Assembly: GCA_900543605.1 (NCBI GenBank)
Contig: UQSK01000013.1
Location: 1-37,643 of the forward strand
Source of the DNA: an uncultured Collinsella sp.
Lineage (GTDB): Bacteria; Actinomycetota; Coriobacteriia; Coriobacteriales; Coriobacteriaceae
Length of the DNA stretch: 37,643 nucleotides
Direction of reading: 5' to 3'
The notes beneath the pieces are model-generated. The model searched no databases, was not told the origin of the DNA, and worked only from the letters and a program-made list of their open reading frames with translations. Positions 22,522 to 30,778 of the stretch are shown here, one piece after another (the stretch's first letter is position 1; every line of letters starts with the position of its first letter). Both the position numbers and the translations under genes were made by a program.

Positions 22522-25274
22522 TTGAGGGCGCCGACCATGTCGATCTTGTTGAGGGTACGATTGGTGGCTAGGTTGACGATAAACGTAAAGCCGAAGGAAA
22601 GCACTACGGCGAGCACGTAGCTTAGCGGCTCGACCTCGACGTCAAAGTACAGCGACGGCATCTGCAGGATGTACGTAAAGCTCTCGGCAAGCAGGCCACC
22701 CAGCGGCACGCCCAGTGCGGTGCCAATCGCCGTGAGGATCAACGTCTCCTTGTTGACGTAGTGGTGCACCTCGCCACGGCGGAAGCCCAGCACCTTGATG
22801 GTCGCCAGCTCGCGCTCGCGCTCAGAGATATTCGTGTTGGACAGCGTAAACACCACCACAAACGACAGGCACGCCGCCATAAAGGTCACGAGCACCACGA
22901 CGGAATTAATGATAGTGAAATTCGCCTCGTAGTTCTGCCAATGTTCGGCCGTGCTCGAGATGGTGAGCCAACCGTCGCTCTTAAGCTTCTTGCTAAACGC
23001 AATCTGGTCAGAAGATGAGCCCTTAAGCAGCACAAAGACGCCGTTAAGGCGCACGCTTCGACCGAACGCGCGCTCATAGGTGCCCTGCGTCATGTAAAGC
23101 GTGTTGCCCAGATAGTTGAGCGAGATGTCGCTAACCTTGACCTTAGCAACATTGAGCGACGAATCCTGGACGTGCGCCGTATCGCCCGGCTGAATCCCCA
23201 GTACCAGCTGTGAACTCTTGCTCAGATACACGTCTCCGTCACGCAAAGACAGCGGCTCTTTGGACTCATCCTCAAGGCGAACGTAGTCGTCCAGATCGTT
23301 CGTGCGGTCATCGGGCACCACGATCAGCTGCACGGTCTCGCTCTTTCCGCCGAATGTAAAGGTGACGTTGTCGGTCATAATCGGCAGCATCGAAGTCACG
23401 GTCACGTTGGAATCATTGGCCGCGCTGCGCTCATCCAATGCCGCGCACGTCTGCGAAAAATCGCCGGGATTGGCGACCGCCAGCAGGTCGTAGCGCGTGA
23501 TATGCCCGTACTGTTTGGGCGAAAGCGCCACCGACGTGTCGCGAATACCCATACCGCAGATCACGAGCGCCGTGCAGCCGGCGATACCGAAGATGGTCAT
23601 AAAGGCGCGCTTTTTATAGCGGAATAGGTTACGTGCAGCGACCTTGTTCAAAAAGCCCATACGTCGCCAAATAAAGCCGATGCGCTCAAGCAAGATGCGC
23701 GAGCCGGCACGCGGGGCCTTGGGACGCATGAGCGAGGCCGGGGTCTCGGCCATCTCGTGGCGGCAGGCGATAATCGTGGCGCCCACCACGCCCACGGCAA
23801 ACAGCGCCACCGAAACGATCGAGGATACGATGTCGTACGAAAGCAGCATCTGGGGCAGTGAGTACATGTCGTCGAACACCGTAAACAGGAACAGCGGCAG
23901 GCCCACAAATCCGATGATGTTGCCGAGCACGCCACCGATCAGACACGCCCACAGCGCGTAGTCCACGTATTTGGACAAGATGCGCCCGCGCGAATAACCG
24001 AGCGCCTTATACAGGCCGATGAGCGTGCGCTCCTCCTCGACCATACGCGTGGCGGTGGTAAGGCTGATGAGCACGGCGACGATAAAGAAGATGAACGGGA
24101 ACACCGTGGCGATGGCCTCAATTGACGAGCTGTCGCTCTCGACGCTCGAGTAGCTTGCGATGTTGCCGCGGTCCTGGATGTACCAGGTGCATTCGCCCAG
24201 GTCGGAAAGCTCGGCGCGGGCATCGGCAAACTGCTGGTCGGCGGCGGCGCGACGCTGATCCAGGTCGGCCTGCGCTTGCACGCGCTCCTCGCTGCCCTCT
24301 GCCATGCGGTTGATGTTGTCCTGCTCAATCCCAAAGAGCATATTCGCCTGGCGCTCGGCCGCATCCAAGCTTGCCGGCGTGTCGACCGTCAGTTCCTGAG
24401 CGCGCGCCTTCTCACGCTCCTCGCGGATCTTCTCGATATTGCCCTTGACCTCATTGATCTTTGCCGCGTAGGAATCCGAATAGGAGTTGAGGCTCTTGGC
24501 TCCCTCGACGATCACGTGGACCGCGGAGTAGGAAGAAGATGTCGCGGCGTCCTCGCTCACATAGAACTTATAGTCCGCCGCCGAAGCAGCGCGAAAGGCG
24601 TTGACTGTCGAGTCAGAACTTACATCAGTGGGATCGAGGACCTCGGCCGTAATGGTGTAATCACCCGCGGCAAACTGGTCCTTGGCGCTTTGATTGGACG
24701 AGCTCGCGTCATTGGCGGCAAAACTCACCGTATCGCCGATTTTCTTGCCCGATGCCTTCAGGAACTTCGAAGTCACCGCGACTTCATCGGCGCTCTCGGG
24801 CAAATCGCCGTTCACGAGCACCGGCTGATCGATGTTCTCCTTGGAGAGACTCTGCACGACCACGCGCTCGCGCGTTGTACCCACGGCGGTGTAGGCGGTC
24901 TCGGTGTAGATGCCCTCGGCCGTCTCGACGCCATCGACCTCTTGGATGGCGGCGAGATCATCGTCGGTCAGGCCATAAGTCGACTGGACGTTGATATCGT
25001 AGACATTCTGCTGGTCAAAGTAGGCGTCAACCGAATCGCACAGGTCCTCGCAGCCCGCCTTAAGACCGCACATCACGCTCACGCCGAGCGCGGTGATGAC
25101 CACGATAGATAGGAAGCGCTTAAGACTGCCGCGGATTGTGCGATAGATGCCACGGCGGAAAACCGTCGGCACCATATCGTTTGAGCTTTGAGCGGTGCGG
25201 TAGGTCGCGAACTCCCGGTCGCGGCCCGCGTGCTCCGTATCGTGGTTTTGGCTGTTTTGGCGATCTTGGTCCAT
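22509..25274 (-). CDS. FtsX/MacB-type ABC transporter permease (large)
   Basis: The 921-residue permease has a first membrane helix near residues 50-70 (FLSIVVITALGVSVMCGL), a long extracytoplasmic region with a coiled-coil-like stretch (KINEVKGNIEKIREEREKA and following), an FtsX domain with three helices (IFFIVAVLISLTTATRM onwards), a second extracytoplasmic region, and a C-terminal FtsX domain (NTNISERERELATIKVLGFR). This is the two-FtsX-domain layout of Gram-positive export or mechanotransmission permeases. It follows its ATPase directly. ATG 25274 lies 5 nt past that stop; a GTG at 25286 overlapping the stop is an alternative. Substrate unknown; lipoprotein or peptide handling is typical. 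Confidence 0.88.
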   Translation of the reverse strand: MDQDRQNSQNHDTEHAGRDREFATYRTAQSSNDMVPTVFRRGIYRTIRGSLKRFLSIVVITALGVSVMCGLKAGCEDLCDSVDAYFDQQNVYDINVQSTYGLTDDDLAAIQEVDGVETAEGIYTETAYTAVGTTRERVVVQSLSKENIDQPVLVNGDLPESADEVAVTSKFLKASGKKIGDTVSFAANDASSSNQSAKDQFAAGDYTITAEVLDPTDVSSDSTVNAFRAASAADYKFYVSEDAATSSSYSAVHVIVEGAKSLNSYSDSYAAKINEVKGNIEKIREEREKARAQELTVDTPASLDAAERQANMLFGIEQDNINRMAEGSEERVQAQADLDQRRAAADQQFADARAELSDLGECTWYIQDRGNIASYSSVESDSSSIEAIATVFPFIFFIVAVLISLTTATRMVEEERTLIGLYKALGYSRGRILSKYVDYALWACLIGGVLGNIIGFVGLPLFLFTVFDDMYSLPQMLLSYDIVSSIVSVALFAVGVVGATIIACRHEMAETPASLMRPKAPRAGSRILLERIGFIWRRMGFLNKVAARNLFRYKKRAFMTIFGIAGCTALVICGMGIRDTSVALSPKQYGHITRYDLLAVANPGDFSQTCAALDERSAANDSNVTVTSMLPIMTDNVTFTFGGKSETVQLIVVPDDRTNDLDDYVRLEDESKEPLSLRDGDVYLSKSSQLVLGIQPGDTAHVQDSSLNVAKVKVSDISLNYLGNTLYMTQGTYERAFGRSVRLNGVFVLLKGSSSDQIAFSKKLKSDGWLTISSTAEHWQNYEANFTIINSVVVLVTFMAACLSFVVVFTLSNTNISERERELATIKVLGFRRGEVHHYVNKETLILTAIGTALGVPLGGLLAESFTYILQMPSLYFDVEVEPLSYVLAVVLSFGFTFIVNLATNRTLNKIDMVGALKSAE

Positions 25275-25279
25275 GGGCG

Positions 25280-25981
25280 CTACCACTCGATCGTCTCGAT
25301 AGGCACGGGATTTTGCTGGACCGTCTCGCTCTCCACGCGGCCGCTCTTAAAGCGGATCAGGCGATCGGCCATGGGCGCCAGCGCGGAGTTGTGGGTGATG
25401 ATAATGACCGTGATGCCCTGCTTGCGGCAGGTATCCTGCAGCAGCTGCAAAATCTGCTTGCCGGTTTTATAGTCGAGCGCGCCCGTGGGTTCGTCGCACA
25501 GAAGCAGCTTGGGGTTCTTTGCCAGTGCGCGGGCAATGGACACGCGCTGCTGCTCGCCGCCCGAAAGCTGCGCGGGGAAGTTGGCGAGGCGCTCGCCCAG
25601 GCCAACCTGACGAAGCGTTTGCTCGGCATCGAGCGAATCGGGGCAAATCTGTGCCGCGAGCTCAACGTTTTCAAGCGCCGTCAGGTTGGGGACCAGATTG
25701 TAGAACTGGAAGACAAAGCCGACGTCGGCGCGGCGGTATTCCACGAGCTGTGCCTCGTTAGCAGAGCTCACGTCGCGCCCGTCCACCGTTACGGTGCCGG
25801 AGGTTACCGTGTCCATACCGCCCAGGATGTTGAGCGCCGTGGTCTTGCCGGCACCTGAGGCGCCCAGGATAATGGCGAGCTCACCGCGCTCGACCGTAAA
25901 ACTCGCGCCGTCGAGCGCGTGAATGCGGGCGTCGCCCTCGCCGTATGCCTTGATGACGTCTTTGAATTCGATATAAGCCAT
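25280..25981 (-). CDS. MacB/LolD-type ABC transporter ATPase
   Basis: The 233-residue ATPase has Walker A GASGAGKTT, the Q-loop (FVFQFYNLVPNLTALEN), signature LSGGEQQRVSIARAL, Walker B LLLCDEPTGALD and the H-loop THNSAL. FQFYNLVPNLT and DEPTGALD are hallmarks of ATPases partnering MacB/FtsX permeases. It is first in a two-gene operon with the 921-residue permease. Confidence 0.92.
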   Translation of the reverse strand: MAYIEFKDVIKAYGEGDARIHALDGASFTVERGELAIILGASGAGKTTALNILGGMDTVTSGTVTVDGRDVSSANEAQLVEYRRADVGFVFQFYNLVPNLTALENVELAAQICPDSLDAEQTLRQVGLGERLANFPAQLSGGEQQRVSIARALAKNPKLLLCDEPTGALDYKTGKQILQLLQDTCRKQGITVIIITHNSALAPMADRLIRFKSGRVESETVQQNPVPIETIEW

Positions 25982-26030
25982 CGATTAATTCCCATCTGGT
26001 CGGATAACTCTTTAGTATTACCCATTTCGC

Positions 26031-26070
26031 ACCTACCAAAAAGGGACAGGTTTATTTTGGCAGGTTTTAT
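26031..26070. repeat. AAAACCTGCC repeat, copy d (reverse orientation)
   Basis: CCTACCAAAAAAGGGACAGG and TTTATTTTGGCAGGTTTTAT give the reverse complement of the family core, with one mismatch in the arm. It lies 49 nt upstream of the ABC ATPase start, the only copy at a 5' side. Confidence 0.85.
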
Positions 26071-26252
26071 ATGGGGAAATGGCGGCTATAGATGAGGCGC
26101 CGGGAAGGCAGAGAAATCATCGACGGGGTCAGGCCGACCGCCAAACACAACGCACGTATCTCAATCTGTCAGCCAAATCATTCGAACAGCTGTTCGTTTC
26201 TATGATATGATTCCGTTATCTAAGCAGGCCAATACGCAGAAAGGCGGCCAAC

Positions 26253-26891
26253 ATGGCGTTCGACTTTAAGAAGGAATGCAAGGAGCTCTACAAGCCCGCA
26301 GGCAAGCCGAGCATCGTAACCGTCCCACCCATGAGCTACGTAGCCGTTCGCGGAAAGGGCAACCCAAATACCGAAGGTGGCGAGTATCAAAACGCACTGC
26401 CGCTGCTTTACGGCATCGCCTATACCGTCAAGATGTCGAAGAAAGGCTCAAGGAATATCGAGGGCTATTTCGACTTTGTGGTACCGCCGCTCGAGGGATT
26501 CTGGTGGCAAGACTCCCCGAGCGGCGACATCGATTATGTACGCAAGGACGATTTCAACTTTATCTCGTGCATTCGCCTGCCCGATTTCGTCACCCGAGAT
26601 GACTTTGACTGGGCAGTCGCGGAAGCCACGACCAAAAAGAAACTTGACTTTTCTGCCGTCGAGCTGCTTAAAGTTGACGAGGGTCTCTGCGTTCAATGCA
26701 TGCACACTGGGCCCTACGACAACGAACCGGCGACCGTGAACGCTATGAATGAATACACGACCGAGCAGGGCTATGTCCCCGACTTCTCAGACACCCGTTT
26801 CCATCACGAAATCTATCTCTCCGATCCGCGCAAATGTGCACCGGAGAAACTTAAGACTGTGGTTCGTCATCCTATCAAGCGCGCTGAATAG
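26253..26891 (+). CDS. GyrI-like small-molecule-binding domain protein
   Basis: The 212-residue protein starts MAFDFKKECKELYKPAGKPS, then VTVPPMSYVAVRGKGNPN, a GYFDFVVPPLEGFWW segment and CVQCMHTGPYDNEPATV. These are the marks of the stand-alone GyrI-like (SOUL/GyrI beta-alpha-beta) domain found in COG4832. Such proteins bind hydrophobic small molecules; some hydrolyse or sequester toxic compounds. It has no DNA-binding domain. AAAGGCGG lies 6 nt before the ATG. Upstream, ATGATAT/ATTCCG-type sequence near 26200-26215 is AT-rich and may hold its promoter. Confidence 0.85.
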   Translation: MAFDFKKECKELYKPAGKPSIVTVPPMSYVAVRGKGNPNTEGGEYQNALPLLYGIAYTVKMSKKGSRNIEGYFDFVVPPLEGFWWQDSPSGDIDYVRKDDFNFISCIRLPDFVTRDDFDWAVAEATTKKKLDFSAVELLKVDEGLCVQCMHTGPYDNEPATVNAMNEYTTEQGYVPDFSDTRFHHEIYLSDPRKCAPEKLKTVVRHPIKRAE

Positions 26892-26990
26892 CGTGGAGCG
26901 CCGCCCCACGCATCAGGTTTTAGGCCAGTCAACCAGCCGCCTCCTAGGCCGTCCGGTAATTATCCTGACGTGGCCCGTCGCATCTTATAT

Positions 26991-27105
26991 CCCCTAGGGG
27001 AAATTGCGTCCCGTTCTGAAGCCTCAAACTGGGATGCAGTTTCCGCTAGGCGCCCCAAGAGGAAAGTGCATCCCGCTCCGCAGCGTCACGCCGGGACGTA
27101 CCCTC
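26991..27105. repeat. Tandem hairpins built on GGAAA-TGC-TCCC
   Basis: CCCCTAGGGG (26991-27000) is a perfect palindrome. GGAAATTGCGTCCC (from 26999) pairs imperfectly with GGGATGCAGTTTCC (to 27044), and GGAAAGTGCATCCC (27061-27074) faces a weaker partner GGGACGTACCCTCC (to 27105). The same 14-base motif therefore appears three to four times, in alternating direction. Confidence 0.55.
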
Positions 27106-27142
27106 CGCCCACAGCCTTCCCCGCCGGCGTTTCCCCAGATAG

Positions 27143-27182
27143 AGCCTGCCAAAATAAACTTGTCCCTTTTTGGCAGGTTTTA
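27143..27182. repeat. AAAACCTGCC repeat, copy e
   Basis: AGCCTGCCAAAA pairs with TTTTGGCAGGTTT around TAAACTTGTCCC. Bases 27180-27182 are the stop codon TAA of the sensor kinase gene on the minus strand. Confidence 0.88.
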
Positions 27183-28541
27183 GAAGCGGACGGTGAAGGT
27201 GATCTGGTTGCCGCGGCCGCAGACAGAAGCGCTCCCGCCATGGGCCTCGGCAATAGCGCGCACCACGGATAGGCCCACGCCCGAGCCGCCTGTCTTGGAG
27301 CTACGCGATACGTCTGCACGATAGAAGCGGTCGAACAGCCGGTCCAGATCACCCTCGGGCAGCTCATCAACAGCATTCGATACGACAAGATCGGCCGAGC
27401 CTTTGCCCGCACCGCGCGAAACGGCACGCAGACTTAGCTCAATTACGCTGTCCTCGCTTGCGTAGCGTGTGGCATTGTCCAGCAGCAGCTCAACAACCTG
27501 CGCCACTGCCGCGGCATCGGCATGGGCTCGCACGCCGCTCGCGATCGACGTCGCCAGCCGCTTTCCGCGCGAAACCGCCACCGACCCAAACGGCGCCGCC
27601 GCCTTGTCCACTGCCTCTGAAAGATCGATCGATGTCATGGTAAAGCCCGCCGAGCCCTCGTCCATACGCGCCAGGAACACCAGACGCTCCGTCAGCGCCG
27701 TCAGCCGCGCGACCTGCTCGTGAATGCTCTGCGTCCATTCGCTCTCGCCGCTCTCGATTTCCTGCACCTCGTTAGCGGCGTCAATCACGGCCAGCGGCGT
27801 CTTGATCTCATGGCTTGCATCGGTAATGAACCGCTTTTGCTTGCTGTAGCTCTCGACCATCGGTCGAATCACCGCGCCCGAGGCACCCGCCACAATTGCC
27901 AGCACCGCCAGCCAGCCAATGCAACTGATCGCCACGCTCGCGCTCAAAAACGAATGAAAGCTTGCAAGCTCGCGTGAGCAGTCCACGAACACATAGGTTG
28001 TCTCGTCGCCCTGAACCGTAACCGTATAGCGGTAGTTACCAGAAAAGCCCGAGGTCCAGCCCTTGGAATATAGTCCTGCAGCGATGCGGGCGGCACGCTT
28101 GGCACCCACCGCGGCAATGCGGGCCGTGTTGACATCAGTCACCTGCCCGCCGGCAATCGACACCGTAAAGTAGCGCGTGTCGAAGGGAGACTCCGCCGTC
28201 ATACCTTCGAAGTGCCTGATGCGAACGCCCGCCTGGCTATCGCCGGCATCCTTGCCATTAGCGGGATCGTCTTTTGGCTTGTCCCCCCAATCGATACCGT
28301 CCTTGCCCGCCAGGATATAGTCCAGGCGAGCGTCGGCCATCTTGCAGACATGCGAATAATTGACGATGTTGATGCCGGCGATGATGAGCGTGAGCACCAC
28401 GGTCACGGCGCCCATGGCAACGAGGATAAACTTGCGACGCAGGCGGCAGCCCAATGCGTCAACAGAATTTGCCCGCCCCGTACTACTCGAGGCGGCGTGA
28501 AACCGCTCCGTCATGCGTTTGCACCACGCGCGCACGCTCAC
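27180..28541 (-). CDS. Two-component sensor histidine kinase
   Basis: The 453-residue kinase has membrane helix 1 (residues 38-60, FILVAMGAVTVVLTLIIAGIN), an extracytoplasmic sensor region (about 62-198), helix 2 (199-224), the H-box FITDASHEIKTPL with phospho-acceptor His244, N-box LLLDNATRYAS with Asn356, then LFDRFYRADVSRSSKTGGSG and GVGLSVVRAIAEAHGG (ATP lid and G boxes). It starts at GTG overlapping the regulator stop (GTGA). Its cognate regulator is interrupted by a stop codon, so signalling may be lost in this strain. The stop codon of this gene comes from a dispersed repeat. Confidence 0.92.
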   Translation of the reverse strand: MSVRAWCKRMTERFHAASSSTGRANSVDALGCRLRRKFILVAMGAVTVVLTLIIAGINIVNYSHVCKMADARLDYILAGKDGIDWGDKPKDDPANGKDAGDSQAGVRIRHFEGMTAESPFDTRYFTVSIAGGQVTDVNTARIAAVGAKRAARIAAGLYSKGWTSGFSGNYRYTVTVQGDETTYVFVDCSRELASFHSFLSASVAISCIGWLAVLAIVAGASGAVIRPMVESYSKQKRFITDASHEIKTPLAVIDAANEVQEIESGESEWTQSIHEQVARLTALTERLVFLARMDEGSAGFTMTSIDLSEAVDKAAAPFGSVAVSRGKRLATSIASGVRAHADAAAVAQVVELLLDNATRYASEDSVIELSLRAVSRGAGKGSADLVVSNAVDELPEGDLDRLFDRFYRADVSRSSKTGGSGVGLSVVRAIAEAHGGSASVCGRGNQITFTVRF

Positions 28542-29227
28542 GCCTGTTCGCCTTCCTCGACAACCTCAAGCGAATATCCCTGATTGCGCGACGCGCGGAT
28601 GGCCACATTGGCACCCAGCGCCGTCAGCTTTTTGCGCAGGTACGAGATGTAGACCCACACCACGTTAGCGCCTTCGGGTGCGTCCTCACCCCAAACCCCG
28701 AGCATCAGACGCTCGGTGGGCATGCGCGTGCCGGCGTTACGCATAAAGAGCTCCATAAGCTGAAACTCACGGTTGGCCAGATGTTCCTCGCCCAAAGGGC
28801 CAACGAGCGTGCACGATGCCGTGTCGAGACGCACGTTGCCCACGCTGAGCGCCGTGGCGTCAATTGCCGTCGCGGCACGCGTCATGGCACGAATGCGTGC
28901 GAGCAGTTCCTTGGCGGCAAACGGCTTGGTCAGGTAATCGTTGGCACCGGCATCCAGGCCCTCGACCTTATCGGACACCTCGCTTTTTGCCGTGAGCATG
29001 ATGATGGGCAGTCGCTTGCCAGCGGCGCGCGTGCGCTAGAGCACCTCAATGCCATCCATGCCGGGCATCATGATGTCCAGGATTGCGGCGTCATAGTCGT
29101 TGGCGAGCAGATATTCGAGCGCCGTCAGACCGTCGAGGGCGGTGTCGACCTCGTAGTCGCTATGTTGAAGAATCGCGGTAAGGGCACGGGAGAGGCCGGG
29201 TTCGTCCTCGGCAAGCATCAGCTTCAT
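28538..29227 (-). pseudogene. OmpR-type response regulator interrupted by an in-frame TAG
   Basis: From ATG 29227 (AAGGAAC 5-6 nt upstream) the frame reads MKLMLAEDEPGLSRALTAIL, LDIMMPGMDGIEVL and then TAG (29038-29036). Without a shift it continues RTRAAGKRLPIIMLTAKS, LTKPFAAKELLARIRAM and an OmpR/PhoB winged-helix DNA-binding domain ending GYSLEVVEE. The whole would be 229 residues, a normal length. All key residues (Asp in LLDIMMP context, Thr/Ser, Lys in TKPF) remain. A CAG-to-TAG change would explain the break. It is either a recent loss-of-function mutation, a minority allele or a sequence error. Confidence 0.9.
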
Positions 29228-29455
29228 AGTTGTTCCTTCAGCGCACGGCTATACAGGTTTTGATACTGCCGATAATAGCGCACCGTCAGCCGCCTTAGCG
29301 CAGCCTTAGCTACTCAACCTGCACGTTTTCAAATACGCAGGATATGGCTTAGCCAAACTTAAGACGCAGATGCCGAGCGCTTGGACGCATGCTGGTCGCG
29401 AATAGACAGCGACTCGTCCCTTCGCGGCATCCTAGTTATGCAAAGTGTTCGAGCG

Positions 29456-30034
29456 TTACGCCTCGTACGCGCCCTCAAGCCGAAGCAGCCACTCCTTGCG
29501 GTCAAGTCCGCCGGCATATCCGTTGAGCGAACCGTCGGCGGCAACCACGCGATGGCACGGCACAATGATCGAAATGGGATTTCGCGCGACCGCGGCCCCC
29601 ACGGCACGGGGAGACACAACGGGTGCTTCGTTTCCCGGTACACGATGTCGAGCCGCAACACGCTGGGCGATCTCACCATACGTAGCGACCTCGCCACGCG
29701 GGATAGAAAGCAGCTCAAACCAGACCTCGCGCTGAAACGCCGTGCCAATCATATGCAACGGCGGCGTAAACCGAGGTTCCTGCCCCGCAAAATACGCATT
29801 CAGCCAAGCCCATGAACGCTCAAGCACCGAAGACGCCGCACCATTTGCCGGACTCACCGACGACATGCCGCCAGCACCAGAAACTGCATCGGCCCCTTCA
29901 ACATGTTCGGGATCTTCTTTGAGCAGCGTAGAGCCGAAGTGCTCCTGCCCCTCAAACCAAAGCCCCGTCAAACCGCGGCCATCAGCGGCAAGCAATATTT
30001 CGCCCAAAGGCGAAGCAAACGTCGTCGTGACCAC
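29456..30034 (-). CDS. ogt: Methylated-DNA--protein-cysteine S-methyltransferase
   Basis: The 192-residue protein has the catalytic motif IIVPCHRVV with acceptor Cys160, preceded by GAAVARNPIS and followed by GYAGGLDRKEWLL, all diagnostic. It moves the alkyl group from O6-alkylguanine to itself and is used up in the process. The N-terminal domain carries an insert-like stretch near 40-65. GTG 30034 is the likely start: AAAGGAG lies 6 nt upstream. It stands alone; the 29228-29455 gap before it shows only a small GGCTTAGCC palindrome. Confidence 0.93.
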   Translation of the reverse strand: MVTTTFASPLGEILLAADGRGLTGLWFEGQEHFGSTLLKEDPEHVEGADAVSGAGGMSSVSPANGAASSVLERSWAWLNAYFAGQEPRFTPPLHMIGTAFQREVWFELLSIPRGEVATYGEIAQRVAARHRVPGNEAPVVSPRAVGAAVARNPISIIVPCHRVVAADGSLNGYAGGLDRKEWLLRLEGAYEA

Positions 30035-30199
30035 CAGCGGCTCCTTTCAAAACTCCGCAACATAATACCGCGAATTGTGCAGACAACCCCACAGATACGT
30101 CTGGGTGGGCTCGCAATTACTTAAACGAGGCTGTTTTCCCCAATCAAGCGAAGAAGACGCGGGGCTTCGACGCCAGAGCGGTACCTCTATCAGCTGAGC

Positions 30200-30371
30200 T
30201 CTAATACTTTCCCGAGAAGTGAACGAGTAAAAACGAAGCCCCGGAGCATCCACGCCTTTAGACCGCAAAACCGCAGGATTCGCACAGCAAAACCGCAGGA
30301 AATAGCGGTCAAAAATTGCCAATGCTTCGGGGGTCCAAATAAGGTCGTTCACTTCTCGGGAAAGTATTAGA
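30200..30371. repeat. 172-bp element with 25-bp perfect inverted repeat
   Basis: Arms 30200-30224 (starting TCTAATACTTTCCCGAGAAG) and 30347-30371 pair perfectly over 25 bp. Further in, CCCCGGAGCAT pairs with ATGCTTCGGGG (one wobble) and GACCGC with GCGGTC. The central part holds the direct repeat GCAAAACCGCAGGA twice. A 101-codon frame crosses it but is unlikely to be a gene. The 30035-30199 part of this long gap shows no supported feature. Confidence 0.85.
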
Positions 30372-30396
30372 CCCCGATTCGCACCAACCCCAAAGC

Positions 30397-30545
30397 CACC
30401 TCAGGCAGCAGGCGCAGCGCGCCGCAGCTGCCGTCACGCCCCGCAGTCACCTCAGGCAGCAGGCACGACAGCGCCGCAGCTGCCGGCCGCGCCCCACAGC
30501 CCCCCAAGGCGGCAGGCGCAAAGCGCCGAGGCCGCCGCCGGGACC
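30397..30545. repeat. Degenerate ~51-bp tandem repeat, about 2.8 copies
   Basis: CACCTCAGGCAGCAGGC begins units at 30397 and 30448, each going on to GCCGCAGCTGCCG; a third, weaker unit (AAGGCGGCAGGCGCAAAGCG) starts near 30499. The stretch is C- and G-rich with no gene. From 30546 to 30636 I see nothing. Confidence 0.65.
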
Positions 30546-30636
30546 AGGGCCCGCAACAACCACGTGCCCCACATCAGCCCAGCGGCCCCAACCAACAACG
30601 ACCCCATCGCAAGCCACTCGCAACAGCATCACCGCA

Positions 30637-30766
30637 GGCGGGGGCCGGGCTTAGTTTTCAGAACACTCCGCAGACCAGTGCGGCGCCTTGTCCGCGGCTC
30701 CGAAGGAGCAGGACAAGGCGCCACACATGGTCGAGGACGTTCTGAAAACTAAGCCCGGCCCCCGCC
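30637..30766 (-). repeat. Nested palindrome family, copy 3 (downstream of asd)
   Basis: Outer arms 30637-30664 and 30739-30766 pair perfectly over 28 bp. Read on the minus strand the inner order is GTCCTC, 4-bp stem GACC/GGTC, ATG, an inner hairpin with 12-bp arms (30682-30693/30711-30722) and TGCGGA. It begins 12 nt past the asd stop, sense to asd. Confidence 0.92.
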
Positions 30767-30778
30767 GGACAGGTCACA

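Noticed and set aside
12263..27182. Dispersed repeats considered as a CRISPR array
   Set aside because: Copies are kilobases apart, palindromic throughout, without regular spacers or cas genes.
30160..30205. tRNA-like stretch on the minus strand (AGCTCAGCTGATAGAGG)
   Set aside because: It resembles a tRNA D-arm, but no anticodon stem, T-arm or acceptor stem can be drawn around it.
30047..30352. 101-residue minus-strand frame
   Set aside because: It begins in the right arm of the 25-bp inverted-repeat element and runs through the structured repeat; no RBS and no domain.
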